Below, piece after piece: positions 33,384 through 44,869 of a stretch of DNA of 64,000 nt. Within the stretch, counting starts at the first letter, position 1; each line of letters begins with the position of its first letter. The notes beneath the pieces were generated by a model, which was not told the DNA's origin, made no database searches, and saw only the letters and a program-made list of their open reading frames with translations. Origin of the DNA: Plotosus lineatus (lineage: Eukaryota; Chordata; Actinopteri; Siluriformes; Plotosidae); NCBI GenBank assembly GCA_024760905.1, contig CM045745.1, positions 19,452,782 through 19,516,781 on the forward strand, written 5' to 3'. Made by a program: the position numbers and the translations under genes.

Positions 33384-34150
33384 CAGGGGTTTCCAAACTT
33401 TTTCCTGCGAGGGCCACATAACTTTTCCCTTCTCTGATGGGGGGCCAAGGTCAGTTTGTAACATAAAAAGTGTGACGATCGCAGGGCTGCCTAAACGTAA
33501 ACATTTATTGTTTTCCAGTAAGCCATGCATAACCAAATATGAGTAACCCTTTCCGGGACCTGCACAGAAAAAAGTCAGGAAATAAATAATTTTTTTAAAA
33601 AATGCTTGCTATCAGTTCAGCAAACCGAAAGCTGCTCGAACAGACAACTGGTTCAGCCGAGCGTGGTGTACAAATGTATTCTCCCAAGCTAACATTCCAC
33701 TTTTTAGCTTTGAGAGTTTGTCTACTCACATTTGTCCTTGCAAGCGATCGTACTCGTCTTTGTGACGGGATTCAGAGTGTCGGCGCAGATTGTATTCTTT
33801 GAATACCGTCACTGCCTTTTCACAGACGATACAAACAACCTTTACTTTGCATTTAACAAACAAAAAAATAATAATCATTTGTCCACTGCAGGTTAAATTC
33901 CCTGCATTCTGAATCAATTTTTTCCCCCCTCCATTATTCCGTTCTATTTGACAGGGAAGAGTCTAGGATTTTTGTTTCGGGAGGGGTCAGATGGGGACAC
34001 AGACAGCAAAAGGGTGGAATAGAATGCCATGTTCTAGGTGTGTCTTAGTCTTGATCACGTAGCCAGACTAAAAAAAAATAATCATAATGTGTCTATGGTA
34101 TTTCTCAGGGGGCCGTACCCGGCCCGCGGGCCGTAGTTTGGGGACCATTG
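33384..34150 (-). mobile_element. hAT element with zinc-finger transposase remnant
   Basis: Termini CAGGGGTTTCCAAACTTTTT and, complemented from the right, CAATGGTCCCCAAACTACGG. Imperfect 8-bp duplication GTTTAGAG / GTTTGTAG. The minus frame around 33850-33730 encodes VVCIVCEKAVTVFKEYNLRR followed by HSESRH, a BED/C2H2-like finger as in hAT transposases of the GTF2IRD2/ZBED kind. The rest of the transposase is lost. Confidence 0.8.
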
Positions 34151-34513
34151 GTTTGTAGAATGCAGCATTAATGTTGTCCCAAAAAATAATTTCAGACTTC
34201 GATTTGTCGGACCACAGAACAGTTTTCCACTTTGTTGTGGTCCATTTTAAATTAACTTTGGCACAGAGAGGACAGCTGCATTTCTGGATCATGTTCATAT
34301 GTGGCTTCATCCTTGCAAATAGAGTGTTAACCTGCATTGTGGATGATACAGCAAACTGTGTTCACAGATGATAATTTGTGGATGTATTCCTGTGAACATG
34401 CAGCAATTTCCATAAAGAATCATGCCTGTTTGTAATACAATGCTGCCCGAGGATCCAAAGATCATGGGAATCCAATACTGATGTGCAGTCTTTTTCCATT
34501 TTTTATATTCCCT

Positions 34514-34762
34514 TGAGGTGGCATGGTGGTGCAGTGGTTAGCATGTCCGCTTCACAGCAAGAAGGCCTGGGTTCAATTCCCAGCTTGTGTGTTTCTGTGT
34601 GAAGTTTGCATTTTCTTCCCAGGCTTGCATTAGTTGTGTGAATGTTGGCAATGCGATGACCTGGCGAGCTGTCCTGGGTGTGCCCAGAGTCGGCTGAGAT
34701 CGGCACCAGACTCCCTGTGACCCTAATTAGAATTAAGTGGTTCAGAAAAAGAATGGATGATA
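34514..34762 (+). mobile_element. V-SINE with internal deletion
   Basis: Head GGTGGCATGGTGGTGCAGTG, B-box GGGTTCAATTCCCAGC and tail CCCTAATTAGAATTAAGTGG are present. Most of the conserved core is deleted. Confidence 0.85.
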
Positions 34763-35608
34763 ATATTTCCATGTTCTTCATCCCTTAACTTTAGTTGTAT
34801 CCAGTTCCCACTTGGCAAGTGTTGCCTTCTGTTGCCTTCCTATCACACACAACTACAACCAACCAGGGAGAGGCGTAAGCATGCACATGCCCTCTCTGTG
34901 ACATGCGATACTGCCACCTGCCTCTTTACGGACTGCTGAGCATGTGCATTTGGAGCTGGCTTAACACACTTTGGAGGGAATGTCCTATCCACCGCTTTTT
35001 GTACGAATGAGCTCACACATGCCAATGGATTGGCTGATGATTGCTGTGAGTAACAGGAGAGTATACCATTGCGCCCTCCCTTGAGAGCTTGGCCATGGAG
35101 AGCTCCATGGACTCCTGGTTTCAGATGGCTATACTGTAACATCAACTTGGATTCAAACTTGGTCTCTGCATGCTGATAGTCGTGAACCTTGATGATATGT
35201 CACTTGGGAAATTTAGTCTTGTCCCTTGCATAAAGAGATTTCTCTAGATTCTCTGAATTTTATAGTTGAGATATTCAAAGTCTTTGCAATTTTACACTAA
35301 GTAAAATTATTCTGAAATTGTTGCACACGTTGTAGAGGCAGGATTTTTTTTCATGACAAATTGGGGAATCACATTCAGAAGCTGGTTTTATGCCCAATCA
35401 TGTTACTGTCCTGTTGCAAATTATTCAAATTAGTTGCAAAATATTTTCCTCAGTCATTTCTATATTGTACCACTTATTTTTCCAGCTTTTATTTGTCCAG
35501 TGCCAACTTTTTTTTTTTAGATGTGTAGATGCCATCAAATCAAAAACGAGCTAATATTTTTCATCAACAAGTGAAATGTCTTATTTTCAACATTTTATGT
35601 TTTCTATG

Positions 35609-35955
35609 GGGCCGTGGTGGCCCATTGGTAAAATCTTCTGGATCACTGATCTTAAGGTTGGGGGCTCAAACCCCACTCTCCACGGGTCGTCCCTGACCCC
35701 CCAGTGCAGCTAACTGGGTTATCAAAGGCTGGCCATGTCTCTCACTGTCTATGGTGTGAGATTGTAAAAAAAAAAAACAATGCTGACTTTCAACAAGAGT
35801 AGGCTGCAAAGTCGTCAGCGTGTTTCTGCCCTGCGATGGCCTGGTGAGCTGTCCAGGGTGTACTCTGCCCTTGCCCGGAGTTGGCTTGGATGGGTGCCAG
35901 CCTCCCCATAAACCCTAATTAGGATTAAGCAGTTACAGAAAATGAATGAATGAAT
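35609..35955 (+). mobile_element. SINE-A with tail 2
   Basis: Complete head, body and tail 2, ending with CCCTAATTAGGATTAAGCAG and ATGA repeats. B-box GGGGGCTCAAACCCC is altered from consensus. Confidence 0.88.
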
Positions 35956-35959
35956 TGTA

Positions 35960-37690
35960 TATCAACATTTCAATTTTTTTTCCTACACTCAGTGATAGCG
36001 TTGTTTAAAAATATAGCCCGACCCAATCAGCTAACACAGCCTGAACTGGTTAAACTTATAGATCATCTTTTCAATTAAATGAATGATTTTTCAGGTTTCT
36101 TTTGATTTTATTAAATTCATCAACAAATATTTGAGGTTGGGTGCCCAGTGTTGTTAACACTATCACCTCACAGCAAAAAAGTTCTAAATTCAAGCCTGTT
36201 TGTCACCCGAACTCCTATTAGCAACTGGTAAAGATGGTCTACCGGTTTCTTCCACTAAAGTTATATTTACAAATATGTGAAGAAAATATATTTTAGAGAT
36301 AGGCACAGCGTTGCTGACAACATCCTATGTGCATTTAACACGAATATATTCAGATAAATGAAGTCATTAGTACAATCAATAACGCTCAATAACACTTATA
36401 ACAGCACCAATTATGTACAACTTACAATATCCATAAAATATTAATTTATCAATTAGTCATGTCACATGTCCACCAGGCTCATGGGGGAGTTCATTTTTTT
36501 GTTTGTTTGTTTGTTTGTTTTAGGTTGAGCTTTTTATATGTACTTTCATTATAGCTTCTAATTTTACTATTACCTATTATTATGATGATGATGATGATGA
36601 TTATTATTATTATTATTATTATTACTGTAGTGGCAAAACTGGCAAAATCGCCGGTAGATGGCGACATTTACCAATTCTATTGATGAGCAAAGTGATTTTT
36701 TTTTTTTCACTGATAATTAATGAATTACGTATTATTAGTTTAATAGACCAAAATATTCATGTGTTACATTAATACTGTGGCATGTGCTGTGATGCTGTCA
36801 GATTAAAATTAGAATGGTGTGAATCCCCTGTGAAATCTTTACTCTCTTTTCTTGTATGTTATTGAATAGGCATATATTTAGGTCTTTTATTACTCACTCT
36901 ACTTGCATGGAGCAACTCTGTGCCTACAGTTTCCTCAGGCGTCAATAAAGTTTTCTGATTCTGATATATAGTGATGTGCGGAGGAGTGAACAAGTCATAT
37001 TACATTTTATTTACAGATAATTCACATAATACACAAAACCCACCAAATGCACTGTTTCTGTTAGCATTACTTGTGTCCATTTGGTGTTAAAAATTATTTA
37101 AAGTACAAAACCACTAGCATGTTGTTCTACAAATAGCGGTTGTAACCATGGTAACACACAACATATACATCAAATCAGCTGATTCTGATTGATTTGATGA
37201 AACATAATATTGATGATAAATGAGCTGGTGATTAATGTGGCAAAAGCTATTGTAGCTATTAAAGGATTTACTGGAATTGACAGTTGATTACTACCATCTT
37301 GTCTCCTTCAAGGCTTTCTCTAATTTAATGTTTACATAACTCTATTTTACAAAGGCTACAATGGCATGAGGGTTTCTCACGCTCTTTTAGGCCTCCCTCT
37401 CTTCCTTTGTGCTCTCTCAGAACTTCAGTTCCTCATTCAGTTTTCCCTGTGGAGTAAAGCGTGCATTAGTTTTTGAACCATTCTCACTTGATATCTTCAT
37501 GACTGAGTCAATCGGATGAGCATAAACTAAAGCCGTGGTGACTTGTTCCTATCACTCTCCTCAAAGGAACACACTAAATATTCCTTTCACCATTATTTTA
37601 TTAAAAAAGACAATGTACTGATGGAAAACATAATGATATAACACTTACACTGGCTAGTACATCTACATTGAGAACATTATTAACATTTTG
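35960..37690. other. Stretch without recognised genes
   Basis: Contains a GTTT run (36499-36522), GAT/ATT runs (36582-36624) and near 36930-36965 a LINE-like 3' end (CGTCAATAAAGTTTTCTGAT). No exon was recognised. Confidence 0.4.
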
Positions 37691-37708
37691 CATTTCCCAT
37701 GCAACAGT

Positions 37709-37972
37709 TCAGTTCAGTTCATTTTCTGTAACCGCTTCATCCTATTTAGGGTCGCGGGGAGGCTGGTGCCCATCCCAGCCAACTCAGGGCGAGGGCAGAG
37801 TACACCCTGGACAGCTCGCCAGGCCATCGCAGGGCGGAAACACACTGACGGCTTTGCAGCCTACTCTTGTCCAAAGTCAGCAATGGTTCTTTTACATGCC
37901 TCGCACCATAGACAGTGACAGACATGGCCGGCCTTTGATAACCCAGTTAGCTGCACTGGGAGATGCAACAGT
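37709..37972 (-). mobile_element. SINE-A with tail 2, head missing
   Basis: Tail 2 and body on the minus strand. Duplication ATGCAACAGT at 37699-37708 and 37973-37982 shows 5'-truncated integration. Confidence 0.85.
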
Positions 37973-38240
37973 AATATTGTAATTCAAACCATAATGAGAC
38001 TGCTTAGCATGACTTAAAACAATAGCCCAAGCCTTCAGGTTACAGTCACCTCTGTATCTTTTATCACTCTTGAAGAGGGTGTCCTAATTACTTCATTCAA
38101 TTTGCATATCTTTAATAAGCACTTTATCCTTTTCACAGTTATACTGGATCTGGAGCTTATCCCCGACACTTTGATCCAGGCTCCATGCACACTCACCTGC
38201 TTATTCATACCTGGTTGTAATTTAGAGCACATATTGTACA

Positions 38241-38838
38241 ACAAGTGCCTACTGGTATAGGGCGCTGGATTGCTGATCCTAAGGTTGGGGGATTGAATCC
38301 CACTTTCCACAAGGTTGTCACTGTCTATAAAGTTGCTGCAGTCTATAAAGTTGCTCCAGTCTATAAAGTTGCTCCATTCTTTTCTTTTATTGTTTAGTAA
38401 TTTATACTATTTATGTATCTATTTATTTATTTACTTATATAATATATATGTATGTGTGTATGTTTGTACTTGTATCTATTTTTGCACCCCCTACTGATAG
38501 TACCTCGAGAGCCTGTAACAGTGAATTTCTCCATTGTGAGATTAATAAAGCTGTATCTTATCTTATCTTATCTTATCTTATCTGTCCCAAACCAGTGCAA
38601 CTAACTGGGTTATCAAAGGCCGGCCATGTCTCTCACTGTCTGTGGTGTGAGGTTCATGTAAAAGAACCATTGCTGACTTTCGAGAAAAGTAGGCTGCAAA
38701 GCCATCAGTGTGTTTCTGCCCTGCGATGGCCTGGTGAGCTGTCCAGGGTGTACTCTGCCCTCGCCCAGAATCGGCTGGGCTGGGCACCAGCCTCCCCGTG
38801 ACCCTAATTAGGATTAAGCGGTTACAGAAAATGAACTG
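38241..38838 (+). mobile_element. SINE-A with tail 2 split by a LINE-like insert
   Basis: The head (38241-38324) and body plus tail 2 (38584-38838) are separated by 38325-38583. The tail end CCCTAATTAGGATTAAGCGG is intact. Confidence 0.8.
38325..38583 (+). mobile_element. LINE-like 3' end inserted in SINE-A
   Basis: Three near-copies of TCTATAAAGTTGCT(G/C)CA, then sequence ending GAGATTAATAAAGCTGTATC and (TTATC)n. This resembles LINE 3' ends. Short repeated CTGTC flanks. Confidence 0.6.
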
Positions 38839-38894
38839 ATATTATACATTTGCATCTGGTTAGCATCTGACTGCTTTTAATACAGTCTCACTCA

Positions 38895-39009
38895 CTCATT
38901 GCCTAATAATTTAATCCTACAAGGATTGCATGGAGGCTGGAGCCTATCTCAGCCAACACTGGGCAAAGTCATTGTGCACTCTAAAAACCTCTCCAGACTA
39001 TTACAGGGC

Positions 39010-39106
<97 letters not shown>

Positions 39107-39123
39107 AGTCAATTTAGAACAGC
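38895..39123 (-). mobile_element. V-SINE fragment expanded by a (CA)n run
   Basis: Tail and body of a minus-strand V-SINE (AGCCTATCTCAGCCAACACT). A CA run fills 39010-39102. The copy ends where the next SINE-A inserted. Confidence 0.7.
39010..39102. repeat. (CA)n microsatellite
   Basis: Uninterrupted CA run of over 90 bp. Confidence 0.97.
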
Positions 39124-39142
39124 CAGTTAACAAAATACTACT

Positions 39143-39497
39143 GGGCAGTGGTGGTCTAGTGGTATAGGGTGCTGGATTGCCAATCCAAAGGTTGGGGGTT
39201 CGAGTCCCACTCTCCACAAGGTTGTCACTGTCCCCCCCAGTGCAGCTAACTGGGTTATCAAAGGTGGACCATGTCTCTCACTGTCTATGGTGAGAGGCAT
39301 GTAAAAGAACCATTGCTGACTTTCTGTAAAGAGCAGCTGCAAAGCCGTCAGCGTGTTTCTGTCCCTTGCGAAAAAGGATTGTGACGGGAAGGGCATCCAA
39401 CATAAAAAAAAAAACCTCTGCCAAATCAAACGTGCGAATCAAATGATTTGCTGTGGCGACTTCCGAGGAAAAGGGAAAAAGCCGAAAGGAAGACAGA
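39143..39497 (+). mobile_element. Full-length SINE-A with tail 1, young
   Basis: Complete copy with intact A- and B-boxes. Perfect 19-bp target duplication CAGTTAACAAAATACTACT at 39124-39142 and 39498-39516. It inserted into the preceding V-SINE. Confidence 0.94.
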
Positions 39498-39785
39498 CAG
39501 TTAACAAAATACTACTATTCAAATTTTACTATTACTAATTTATGCAGAGAAGCACCCACTGACAAGCTACAATGCACCTCTGCCTGCCATAGATATATTA
39601 TGGTGACAAGAGCACTGATTAATCTAAAAATATGTGCATGAGGCCGCTGGTTTCTGTCACTTGGCATAATTATAATGAAATGTCTTCCCCTAGTGGATGT
39701 CAATGATTTTGTCCCACGTGTAAACAAGAGAGATTGTTTAGGATTTTTGGATTTTTTTTTAATCATGTACTGTAATCCCGTACAG

Positions 39786-40131
39786 GGGCTCAGGGGCAGT
39801 GGTGGTCTGGTGCTATAAGGCGCTGGATTGCTGATCCTAAGGTTGGGGGTTCGAGTCCAACTCTCCACAGGGTTGTCACTGTCCCCCAGTGCAGCTAACT
39901 GGGTTATCAAAGGCTGGCCATGTCTCTCAGAGTCTATGGTGAGAAGTTCATGTTAAAGAACCATTTCTAACTTTTGACAAGAATAGCTGCAAAGCCGTCA
40001 GCGTGTTTCTGTCCCTTGCTAAAGGGTTGTGTCAGGAACGGCATCCGACGTAAAAACCTATGCCAAATCAAACGTGTGAATCATTCGCTGTGGCGACCCC
40101 TGAGAAAGGGAAAAAGCCGGAAGGAAATCTC
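39786..40131 (+). mobile_element. SINE-A with tail 1
   Basis: Complete copy, B-box GGTTCGAGTCCAAC, slightly changed. Perfect 20-bp target duplication TGTACTGTAATCCCGTACAG at 39766-39785 and 40132-40151. Confidence 0.93.
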
Positions 40132-40297
40132 TGTACTGTAATCCCGTACAGATCATCGCTAAAAATTTAATGGGTTGTTAATTGAACCACACCCTACTCC
40201 ACACCCTACTCTAGAAAAAAGATCCACTCAAATCTTGGCACAACTTTTAGAATTATTTCGCACACAAACAGACAGACTGATAAACAAACCAACCAAT

Positions 40298-40434
40298 ACA
40301 GGGTGTAGTAGTTATCACGAAAGCCCTGAGTTTGAGTCCCAGCTTGGGCTTTTCTTGTGGAGTTTGCATGTTCCCCCCGTGCTTGTTTGGGTTTCCCCTG
40401 GGTTCCTCTTCTTCTTTTCCTTTCTGCTGTTCCC

Positions 40435-40465
<31 letters not shown>

Positions 40466-40945
40466 GGGGTCGCCACAGCGAATCATCTGATTCGCATGTT
40501 TGATTTGGAATCGGTTTTTACGTCGGATGCCCTTCCTGACACAACCCTTTAGCAAGAGGCAGAAATACGCTGACGGCTATGCAGCTTCTCTTTACAAAAG
40601 TTAGCAATGGTTCTTTTATAATTTTTATGAACCTCTCACCATAGACAGAGAGAGACATGGCCAGTCTTTGATAACCCAGTTAGCTGTACTGGGAAGACAG
40701 TGACAACCTTGTGGAGAGGGCGACTTGAACCTCCAACCTTAGGATCAGCGATCCAGCACCTTTTACCACCAGAAAACCACTGCCCTGGGTACTCCAGTTT
40801 CCTTCCACAGTCCAAAAACATGCACAGTAGGCTAACAGGGTGGTCTAAATCTCAACTAGGTGTGAGTGTGAACGGTCACGTGAGTGTTGGCCCTGTGATG
40901 GCCTGGCGAGCTGTCCAGGGTGTACCCCACCCTCACCTCAGGGCA
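40298..40945 (+). mobile_element. V-SINE interrupted by SINE-A
   Basis: The head with GAGTTTGAGTCCCAGC and the left half of the core lie before 40404. The rest of the core (ACTCCAGTTTCCTTCCACAG) and the body lie after 40782. Confidence 0.8.
40404..40782 (-). mobile_element. SINE-A with tail 1 nested in a V-SINE
   Basis: Minus-strand copy. The target duplication CCCTGGGT flanks it (40396-40403, 40783-40790). A T-rich expansion (about 40434-40464) interrupts the tail, and GTGTCAGG replaces part of the usual tail sequence. Confidence 0.88.
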
Positions 40946-41012
40946 CTCTGATTTCTTCTCACAGTCAAAAGACATTCACATTCGGGTAACTGGCTGTTAC
41001 AAATTCCCACTT

Positions 41013-41074
<62 letters not shown>

Positions 41075-41358
41075 TGTCTTGCAATGGACTGATTAGATTT
41101 TCAGAATGTATCCTGCTTTTGCCCAGAGTTGGCTGAGATAGGCACCAGCCTCTCTGTGACCCTAATTAGGTTTATACGTTTCAGGAAATTAATGAATGAA
41201 GGAATGAATGAATGCTCTAAAAGAAGTGTTAATTCATTCATTCATTTGCCAAACCATTTAATCCTAACTAGTGCCATGGCAATCCTGGGGCCTATCTCAG
41301 CCAACTCTGGGCAAAAAGCGGGATACATCCTGAAAATCTAATCAGTCCATTGCAAGAC

Positions 41359-41399
<41 letters not shown>

Positions 41400-41518
41400 T
41401 CATACTAAGGGGCAATTTGTAACATCCAGTTACCCTAATGTGAATATCTTTTGAATGTGAGAAGAAATCAGAGTGCCCTGAGGCGAGGGCAGGGTACACC
41501 CTGAACAGCTCACCAGGC
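40901..41518. repeat. About 300-bp imperfect inverted duplication
   Basis: 40901-41217 and 41223-41518 are reverse complements over most of their length, including unusual words such as AGGGCACTCTGATTTCTTCT and GCAATGGACTGATTAGATTT. Both arms contain V-SINE-type sequence and a TG/CA run (41018-41066; 41363-41398). The shared non-consensus words show a duplication and inversion of one copy, not two independent insertions. Confidence 0.85.
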
Positions 41519-41645
41519 CTGAGGAAACTCACGTAAAAAAAGGTAGAACATGCAAACTCCACAGAGAAACCCCATTCGCTGAGCCTGAGATTCAAACTCA
41601 GGACCTTCATACTGTGATGAGGACATGCTGACCACTACTTCCCCA
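41519..41645 (-). mobile_element. V-SINE core and head remnant
   Basis: The minus strand has GTTTGCATGTTCTACC and CTCAGGCTCAGCGAATGG. It continues outward from the right arm of the inverted duplication. Confidence 0.65.
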
Positions 41646-42469
41646 TATGACACTAATACTGTATTTATTATAACAAACACAAATTAACTGGAGGCCTTAA
41701 GATGGTGTTTTTTTTTAATAGCACTCTATTAGTTTAATCTCGAGAGAACTCAACTGCTGCCCTGGAGGGTTTCCTTTTTGTTGTTGTTTTTTTAATCGAT
41801 GCATCCTCAGATAAAAGCACCATAAGTCACAGGCAGGGCTATAGTAAAAATTTCAAAAGTCTGAAATACTTACAAATACAAGTCCCGAATGACATGATAG
41901 CCTCTGATGACAGCTGATGATAGCATCCTGAAATGTTAACTAGTTAGTAGACACCAATTGAATGTCACCCGGGTTCGACAAAACTACAGTCAGTGTCATG
42001 TGCCATGGTCTAATGACCCTGAATACCACCAGCATGTTTGATGTCTGCTGTTACAGAGAAAACCACCTGATAACTCCTATAATATATGGTGGGGGACCAC
42101 CGATGCCTTGAAGTTGATAATTGGTGAGTGATCCAGGGTCTCTAGTGAAGATGGTATCAGCGCTGCTACTTCACCACTCTGGGGTCTGTGGTTCGATCCT
42201 GAGCTCGAATTACTTTCACTATGTTTTTGCTTTAGTCTGTGTGGATGGGTTTCATACATGCTCTAAAGTTCCATACCACAACATGATGATGGATGGATTA
42301 GCTCTGCGAATTTGCCCCAAGTTATTAAAATGTGTGTGTAGTAACACAGTGGCGTGTCACAGGAGGTGCATTTCCATATCACGCCAAGTGTTCCAAATAT
42401 AGTTTCTGGACTGTCTATGACTATCACCAAGATAAAGCAGTTACTGTACAATAAATAAAAAATCCATCC

Positions 42470-42652
42470 ATCTATTAATCTGCTAAACTGCTTTATCCTA
42501 CTCGGCCATGAGGAGACTGGAGCCTATCTCAGTCGATACTAAGTGAAGGTGGGTCTATCACAGGCCAGTCCATCAGAGGACCAAGACACAGCCATACACA
42601 TTCACACCCAGGGGCAATATGGAACAGCTAATTCGCCTACTGTGCAGATGTT
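42470..42652 (-). mobile_element. V-SINE fragment
   Basis: Minus-strand tail and body (AGCCTATCTCAGTCGATACT, GGGGCAATATGGAACAGCTA), core missing. Confidence 0.7.
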
Positions 42653-42877
42653 CATCTGACCCCTACTAGAGGGAGACATATCATTACAAAGATGCCAAGT
42701 TATAATAATTTACTTGTGTCTGGTGGTTCATTGTATTCCATACGTTCTCTATGAGTTTTCTGTCTAATTATTTTCTGCCACTTACTCCATTTTTGGGTTA
42801 ATAAAGTCCTGTAATGTGCTGTGTTCATCTCCCACAACTACTGACAGTAAGATTGCAATAAAAGACCTCTCTCCCTG

Positions 42878-43245
42878 TCAATCATTTTCTGAATTGCTTC
42901 CATCTACTAGAATCGCAGGGAGGCTATGTTGATCTCAGCTGAATCTGGGCGCAAGCCATCACTGGGAGTGGGTGGGGTACACCGTGAACAGCCTGCCAAT
43001 CTATTTCAGGGCCAACATAAGCACAGCCATTCACTCTAGTCACAGCTAGGGGCAATTTGGAACAGACAACCAGCCTAACGTGCATATAACTGTGGAAGGA
43101 AACCGGAGTACCTGGCGGTAACCCATGCAAGCATGTGGTGAATATGAAAAAAATCACAAAAAACACCTTCAATGAGCATGGAACTTGGCACCAAGACCTT
43201 CGTGCTGTGGGACAAGTGACCATTATGCAACTGTGCCACCCAAAG
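42878..43245 (-). mobile_element. Near full-length V-SINE
   Basis: Tail, body, core and tRNA-like head (minus strand GGGTGGCACAGTTGCATAAT) can all be followed, with many substitutions. Confidence 0.78.
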
Positions 43246-43375
43246 CAAAAAGAATTAAGAGGAAAATAAACACAGATTAATATAAATGTTGAAAACATCA
43301 ATTGCTTTATTTATGTATACTGCATTTGTAGTTGGTTAAAGAATGCTGAGTTAATACCTACTATAGTCTAAATAA

Positions 43376-43579
43376 GGCAGCACAGTGGTGCAGCGGTTAG
43401 CATGCCATTCTCACAATAACAAGAAAACCCTAAATTCGATTCCCAAGCTCAAGCTTTTCTGTGTGAGGTTTGCATTTTCTCCCCATCCTTGTATGAGTTT
43501 TATCTGGGTACTCCTGTTTCCTCCCACAGTCCAAAAACATGCACAGTGAGATAACTGGCTGCTTCAATTTGCCCCTAGG
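43376..43579 (+). mobile_element. V-SINE, tail missing
   Basis: Head GGCAGCACAGTGGTGCAGCG, core TTTCCTCCCACAGTCCAAAA and body to GCCCCTAGG. Directly followed by an oppositely oriented V-SINE. Confidence 0.8.
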
Positions 43580-44020
43580 TAATCCTAATTAGGGTTGTAG
43601 GGAGGCTAGTGCCATTGGCAGACGATCTTATCCGGAGCGGCTTACAATTATCATTTTTATACAACTGAGCAACTGAGGGTTAAGGGCCTTGCTCAAGGGC
43701 CCAACAGTGGTGATAGTGAGGATTGAACCACTAACCTTTGCATCGGTACCCCATTAACCACTAAGCCACCACTACCCTGTGCACTCTGGATAGTCCATCA
43801 GACCATTGCAGGGAAACACACTTACACCTTGGGGCAATTTAGAACAGCCAATTAGCCAAGTGTGCATGTCTTTGGACTGTAGAAGGAAACCAGTGACGCC
43901 AGAAGAAACCCCATGCAAGCATGGAGAGAACAGAGAAGCACCCTTATTGAGAGAAGTCCACACAGAAGCACCCTTATTGAGCCCGAGACTCGAAACCAAT
44001 ACCTGTGTGGATGACGTGCT
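43580..44020 (-). mobile_element. V-SINE split by SINE-B
   Basis: The tail (TAATCCTAATTAGGGTTGTA) lies left of 43612, and body, core and head lie right of 43780. The segment ACAGAAGCACCCTTATTGAG is tandemly duplicated at 43933-43980. Confidence 0.8.
43612..43779 (-). mobile_element. SINE-B, minus strand
   Basis: On the minus strand: CAGGGTAGTGGTGGCTTAGT (A-box), GGTTAGTGGTTCAATCC (B-box), TGAGCAAGGCCCTTAACCCT and a tail with GCCGCTCCGGATAAGATCG. Same family as 30980-31170. Confidence 0.87.
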
Positions 44021-44279
44021 ATCGGTGACGTTAAAAAGCAATTTTAACAGAACTTCTGGGTACAGTATCCTCTCTGAGCTGGACCATGCCGCACATCCTC
44101 GTTTTAGTGTACTGTACTGTACTGTACTGTATTCTCAGAGAGAGTCATTTGAGATGAATACTCAATAGCTCTTCCCTCCTTATATAAGTGCTCTAGGTGA
44201 CATATTCAGGTTTCTACGCCCTATATAGTGCACTTTGAAATCAAATCCGGAGTGGTTTGAGATGCCTTGCAGGCTCCTC

Positions 44280-44740
44280 TTCCTCTTGTTTTGGCCACGC
44301 CTCTTTTCCGCTCGCGCTGCCCCTCCCCTCCTCTCACTCTCCAGATTGACAGTTAACTCTGCGCGCGTCGTTTTACTCAGCGAACTTTCACGAGCTGGCG
44401 TTTTTTTTTTAAAAAAAAACCATCACTTCCGGATAAACTGAAGAAGGTCGTCGCAGACTGGAAAGTAAGACGTGAGGAAATGAACGTTTAGGAGGGTGGG
44501 TAAGCGAAGTGAAGCGAGCCGAGTCGAGGGGGTTTTGTGTTGTGTTCATGGCTGCCGGGGATGGGGCGCAGCTGCCGGCGACACTCGCGGCCAGCAGGAG
44601 CGTGGAGAAAGCGCTGGAGGAGGCAGCGGCCAGCGGAGCGCTCGTGCTTTCCAGTCGTAAACTCAAAGAGTTTCCCCGGACAGCCAGGAATTACGATTTG
44701 TCCGACGTTACACATGCGGGTGAGTCATTTATATTGAGTA
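44280..44740 (+). promoter_or_regulatory. lrch4: CpG-rich promoter and 5' untranslated region of lrch4
   Basis: CG dinucleotides are dense here (CTCGCGCTGCC, CTGCGCGCGTCG, GGTCGTCGC, GCGGCCAGCGGAGCGC) compared with the surrounding AT-rich DNA. The region ends in the first coding exon. No convincing TATA box was seen, as is usual for CpG promoters. The exact start site is not visible. Confidence 0.65.
44548..44719 (+). CDS. lrch4: LRCH-family protein, first coding exon (LRCH4-like)
   Basis: Encodes 57 residues plus one base, starting MAAGDGAQLP and ending with RKLKEFPRTARNYDLSDVTH A. LRCH proteins carry leucine-rich repeats, then a calponin homology domain. The block S-EKALEEAAASGALVLSSRKL is the conserved N-terminus just before the first LRR, and ARNYDLSDVTHA is closest to LRCH4. 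The exon ends at a GTGAGT donor after the first base of a codon (phase 1), so the next exon would complete the Asp of the family's A-D-L-S motif. ATG at 44548 was chosen because it begins the conserved N-terminus; upstream sequence in frame has no ATG. Later exons were not found in the remaining 19 kb. Confidence 0.85.
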
Positions 44741-44844
44741 GAAAAGAAGAGGAAGAAGTAAAAAGGAAATCAAAACACAAAGCGGATGTATTAGTTGAGG
44801 AGGAGGGGGGATAATTAGCTAACTTCCTTTGTTTCACCTGCTCT

Positions 44845-44866
44845 CTCTCTCTCTCTCTCTCTCTCC
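44845..44866. repeat. (TC)n microsatellite
   Basis: TC run just inside lrch4 intron 1. Confidence 0.9.
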
Positions 44867-44869
44867 CCC

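Larger units (their letters stand above)
33150..35600 (-). mobile_element. Tc1-type transposon broken up by later insertions
   Basis: The left part with AATGCAATGATTTGCAAATG, the middle transposase piece (minus frame near 34337-34170: LKWTTTKWKTVLWSDKSKSE) and the right part with ATTCTCTGAATTTTATAGTT look like pieces of one common fish Tc1 element. A hAT element (33384-34150) and a V-SINE (34514-34762) lie inside. Exact ends were not determined. Confidence 0.55.

Noticed and set aside
44401..44420. T-run followed by A-run before lrch4 as a terminator or hairpin
   Set aside because: It is a simple T/A homopolymer junction inside the 5' region, with no independent evidence of function.
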